64,000 bases of DNA, taken from Ruminococcus sp. UNK.MGS-30 (GTDB lineage Bacteria > Bacillota > Clostridia > Oscillospirales > Ruminococcaceae). Both the position numbers and the translations under genes were made by a program. Within the stretch, counting starts at the first letter, position 1. Each line of letters begins with the position of its first letter. Location: assembly GCA_000980705.1 (NCBI GenBank), contig LBCK01000003.1, positions 376,809 through 440,808 on the forward strand, given 5' to 3'. Below, piece after piece: positions 62,179 to 64,000 of the stretch. The notes beneath the pieces were generated by a model that was given only the letters and a program-made list of their open reading frames with translations, had not been told where the DNA came from and did not search any database.

Positions 62179-63438
62179 ATGGGTATTTTCAGCGGACTGT
62201 TCCGGTCGAGAGATAAGCCGAAGGACAGCTACGACAGCCCGTCCTACAGTTATTTCTTCGGACGGACACAGGCAGGCAAGCGTGTCAACGACCGCACGGC
62301 AATGCAGATCATCGCAGTTTATGCCTGCGTGAGAGTGCTGTCGGAGGCAATTGCTCAACTGCCCCTGCACGTTTACCAATACACTGACAGCGGAAAAGAG
62401 CGAGTGCCGACGCACCCGCTATATTTTTTGCTGCATGACCAGCCGAATCCCGAAATGACATCGTTTGTTTTCCGGGAAACGCTCATGGCGCATCTTCTGA
62501 TTTACGGCAATGCCTATGCACAGATTATCCGAAACGGCAGAGGTAATGTTTTGGGATTGTATCCGCTGATGCCGGATAAGGTCAGAGTAGACCGTGACCA
62601 GAGAAATCGTCTGGTCTACATCTACAGCCGCTACGATGAAGCCAATCCAAACCTGAAACAGCAGGGCGATATTGTCCTGCAGGCAGAAGATGTGCTGCAT
62701 ATTCCCGGACTTGGGTATGACGGTTTGGTGGGATATTCACCGATTGCTCTTGCAAAGAATGCAATCGGCATTTCCCTTGCCTGTGAAGACTATGGTTCTA
62801 CCTTTTTCGCAAACGGAGCCAGCCCGTCAGGTGTATTGGAACATCCGGGAGTCATCAAAAATCCAGAGCGTGTGCGGGATGCTTGGCAGCGTGCCTACGG
62901 CGGTTCCAACTCGCATCATACGGCAATTTTAGAAGAGGGCATGAAGTATACACCGATCTCCATCCCCAACAATGAAGCACAGTTTTTGGAAACCAGAAAG
63001 TTTCAGGTTGAGGAAATTGCCCGACTGTATCGAGTGCCGCTCCACATGATCGGTGATTTAGACCATGCCACATTTTCCAATGTGGAACACTTATCACTGG
63101 ATTTCGTGAAATACAGTCTCGACCCGTGGATCGTTCGATGGGAGCAAGGCATGATGAAAGATCTGCTTTCCGATTCAGAGAAAGGCAAATACTTCATCAA
63201 ATTCAATGTAGAGGGGCTTTTGCGTGGTGACTATGCTTCCAGAATGCAGGGCTACGCTACCGCCAGACAGAACGGCTGGATGTCCACCAATGACATTCGG
63301 GAACTGGAGGATATGAATCTGGTGCCGGAAGAACAGGGCGGAAATCTGTATCTCGTAAACGGCAGCTTTACCAAACTTGCTGATGCAGGTGCATTTGCAA
63401 AGAAAAATGAAAAGGAGGAAACGACCCATGAAGAATAA
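62179..63438 (+). CDS. Phage portal protein, HK97 family
   Basis: 419 residues; the ATG at 62179 has a GAAAGGAG site 8 bp upstream, so a GTG three codons earlier is rejected. Signatures are TAMQIIAVYACVRVLSEAIAQLPLHVY, HPLYFLLHDQPNPEMTSFVFRETLM, HIPGLGYDGLVGYSPI, and VEEIARLYRVPLHMIGDL (crown/clip region). It forms the dodecameric DNA entry ring of a tailed-phage head. Its end overlaps the protease gene by 11 bp. Confidence 0.95.
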   Translation: MGIFSGLFRSRDKPKDSYDSPSYSYFFGRTQAGKRVNDRTAMQIIAVYACVRVLSEAIAQLPLHVYQYTDSGKERVPTHPLYFLLHDQPNPEMTSFVFRETLMAHLLIYGNAYAQIIRNGRGNVLGLYPLMPDKVRVDRDQRNRLVYIYSRYDEANPNLKQQGDIVLQAEDVLHIPGLGYDGLVGYSPIALAKNAIGISLACEDYGSTFFANGASPSGVLEHPGVIKNPERVRDAWQRAYGGSNSHHTAILEEGMKYTPISIPNNEAQFLETRKFQVEEIARLYRVPLHMIGDLDHATFSNVEHLSLDFVKYSLDPWIVRWEQGMMKDLLSDSEKGKYFIKFNVEGLLRGDYASRMQGYATARQNGWMSTNDIRELEDMNLVPEEQGGNLYLVNGSFTKLADAGAFAKKNEKEETTHEE

Positions 63439-64000
63439 TCGTTTTTGGAACTGGGTATGCAATGAAGAAACCGGTGCATCGGAGATGTATTTGTACGGTG
63501 CGATTGCGGAGAGTACATGGTTTGAAAATGACATCACCCCTGCCGTGTTCCGCTCGGAACTGCAAAAACACAGCGGTGATGTGACCGTCTTTATCAACTC
63601 GCCGGGTGGCGATGTGTTTGCTGCCAGTCAGATCTATACCATGCTCCGAAACCATCCGGGCAAGGTTACGGTCAAGATTGACGGCATTGCCGCTTCTGCG
63701 GCTTCTGTGGTGGCGATGGCTGGAGAAGAAACCTTGATTTCACCGACCGGAATGCTGATGTGCCACAATCCGATGACCTGTGCCATGGGCAACAAGGCAG
63801 ATATGGAGAAAGCAATCGCACTTCTGGATGAAGTCAAGGAATCCATTATCAATGCTTATGCAGAAAAATCGCATCTCAGCCGCAATAAGATCGCAAGGCT
63901 GATGGATGAAGAAACGTGGATGAATGCAGAAAAAGCATTGCAGCTGGGATTTGTAGACGGCATTCTCTTTTCTAAAAAGAATCCGTTTGTTCCAGAAGAA
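63428..64000 (+). CDS. ClpP-like prohead protease, cut by the window edge
   Basis: At least 191 residues, running off the right edge. The ATG at 63428 lies after GGAGG and overlaps the portal gene. It has a ClpP/crotonase-fold head maturation protease: INSPGGDVFAASQIY oxyanion region, catalytic Ser in GIAASAASVVAMAG near residue 98, His in MLMCHNP near 122, and the Asp-side ETWMNAEKALQLGFVDGIL. It processes scaffold and capsid during head assembly; the capsid gene is expected just outside the window. Confidence 0.93.
   Translation, partial: MKNNRFWNWVCNEETGASEMYLYGAIAESTWFENDITPAVFRSELQKHSGDVTVFINSPGGDVFAASQIYTMLRNHPGKVTVKIDGIAASAASVVAMAGEETLISPTGMLMCHNPMTCAMGNKADMEKAIALLDEVKESIINAYAEKSHLSRNKIARLMDEETWMNAEKALQLGFVDGILFSKKNPFVPEE

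Overview
The window reads as a chromosome segment of a fibre-degrading, cellulosome-forming Ruminococcus-like Firmicute. Evidence is five secreted proteins ending in or carrying type I dockerins, a mannan phosphorolysis operon of the kind known from Ruminococcus albus, a GerA spore-germination operon, GTP-type PEP carboxykinase and many AGGAGG-type ribosome binding sites. A human-gut cellulolytic species such as R. champanellensis is a plausible guess, but the species is inference only.

1-8 kb: a gene cut by the left edge, a CapA-like lipoprotein, a three-gene gerA operon, pckG and a dus gene. 8.2-11.3 kb: a copper unit, csoR plus a CopA ATPase, whose promoter is covered by two CsoR-type palindromes. 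11.4-23.4 kb: a fused MacB-like ABC protein; a divergent FNR-type regulator / ferredoxin-hcp stress unit; a DUF3793-flavodoxin unit behind twin operators; an FMN-dependent reductase; and an iorA-iorB-paaK operon for aryl-pyruvate or aryl-acetate metabolism.

23.7-37.3 kb is the centrepiece: a 12-kb minus-strand mannan operon. Its order is solute-binding protein, two permeases, GH130_2 phosphorylase, cellobiose 2-epimerase, GH130_1 phosphorylase and two dockerin-bearing GH5 mannanases, preceded by its LacI-type regulator. The enzymes form a complete route: extracellular mannan cleavage, oligosaccharide import, phosphorolysis to mannobiose, epimerisation to mannosylglucose, and phosphorolysis to mannose-1-phosphate and glucose. 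A 179-bp MITE-like element sits inside the operon and supplies the stop codon of one phosphorylase gene.

37.4-45.3 kb: more cellulosomal genes, namely a BspA-type LRR-dockerin protein, a GH5 endoglucanase-dockerin and an unusual GH9-dockerin-beta-helix protein, with two Nudix hydrolases. 45.4-60.1 kb looks lower in GC and accessory. It holds an FtsX-type ABC pair with an OmpR/HK system, a large Imm26-like protein, an HExxH protein and a LytTR/GHKL system controlling a BcrA-type ABC cassette through a recognisable direct-repeat operator. 60.2-64 kb: an IS3-family element beside a truncated gene, then the start of a phage head module (portal, ClpP-like protease) running off the right edge. I saw no tRNA, rRNA or CRISPR array.
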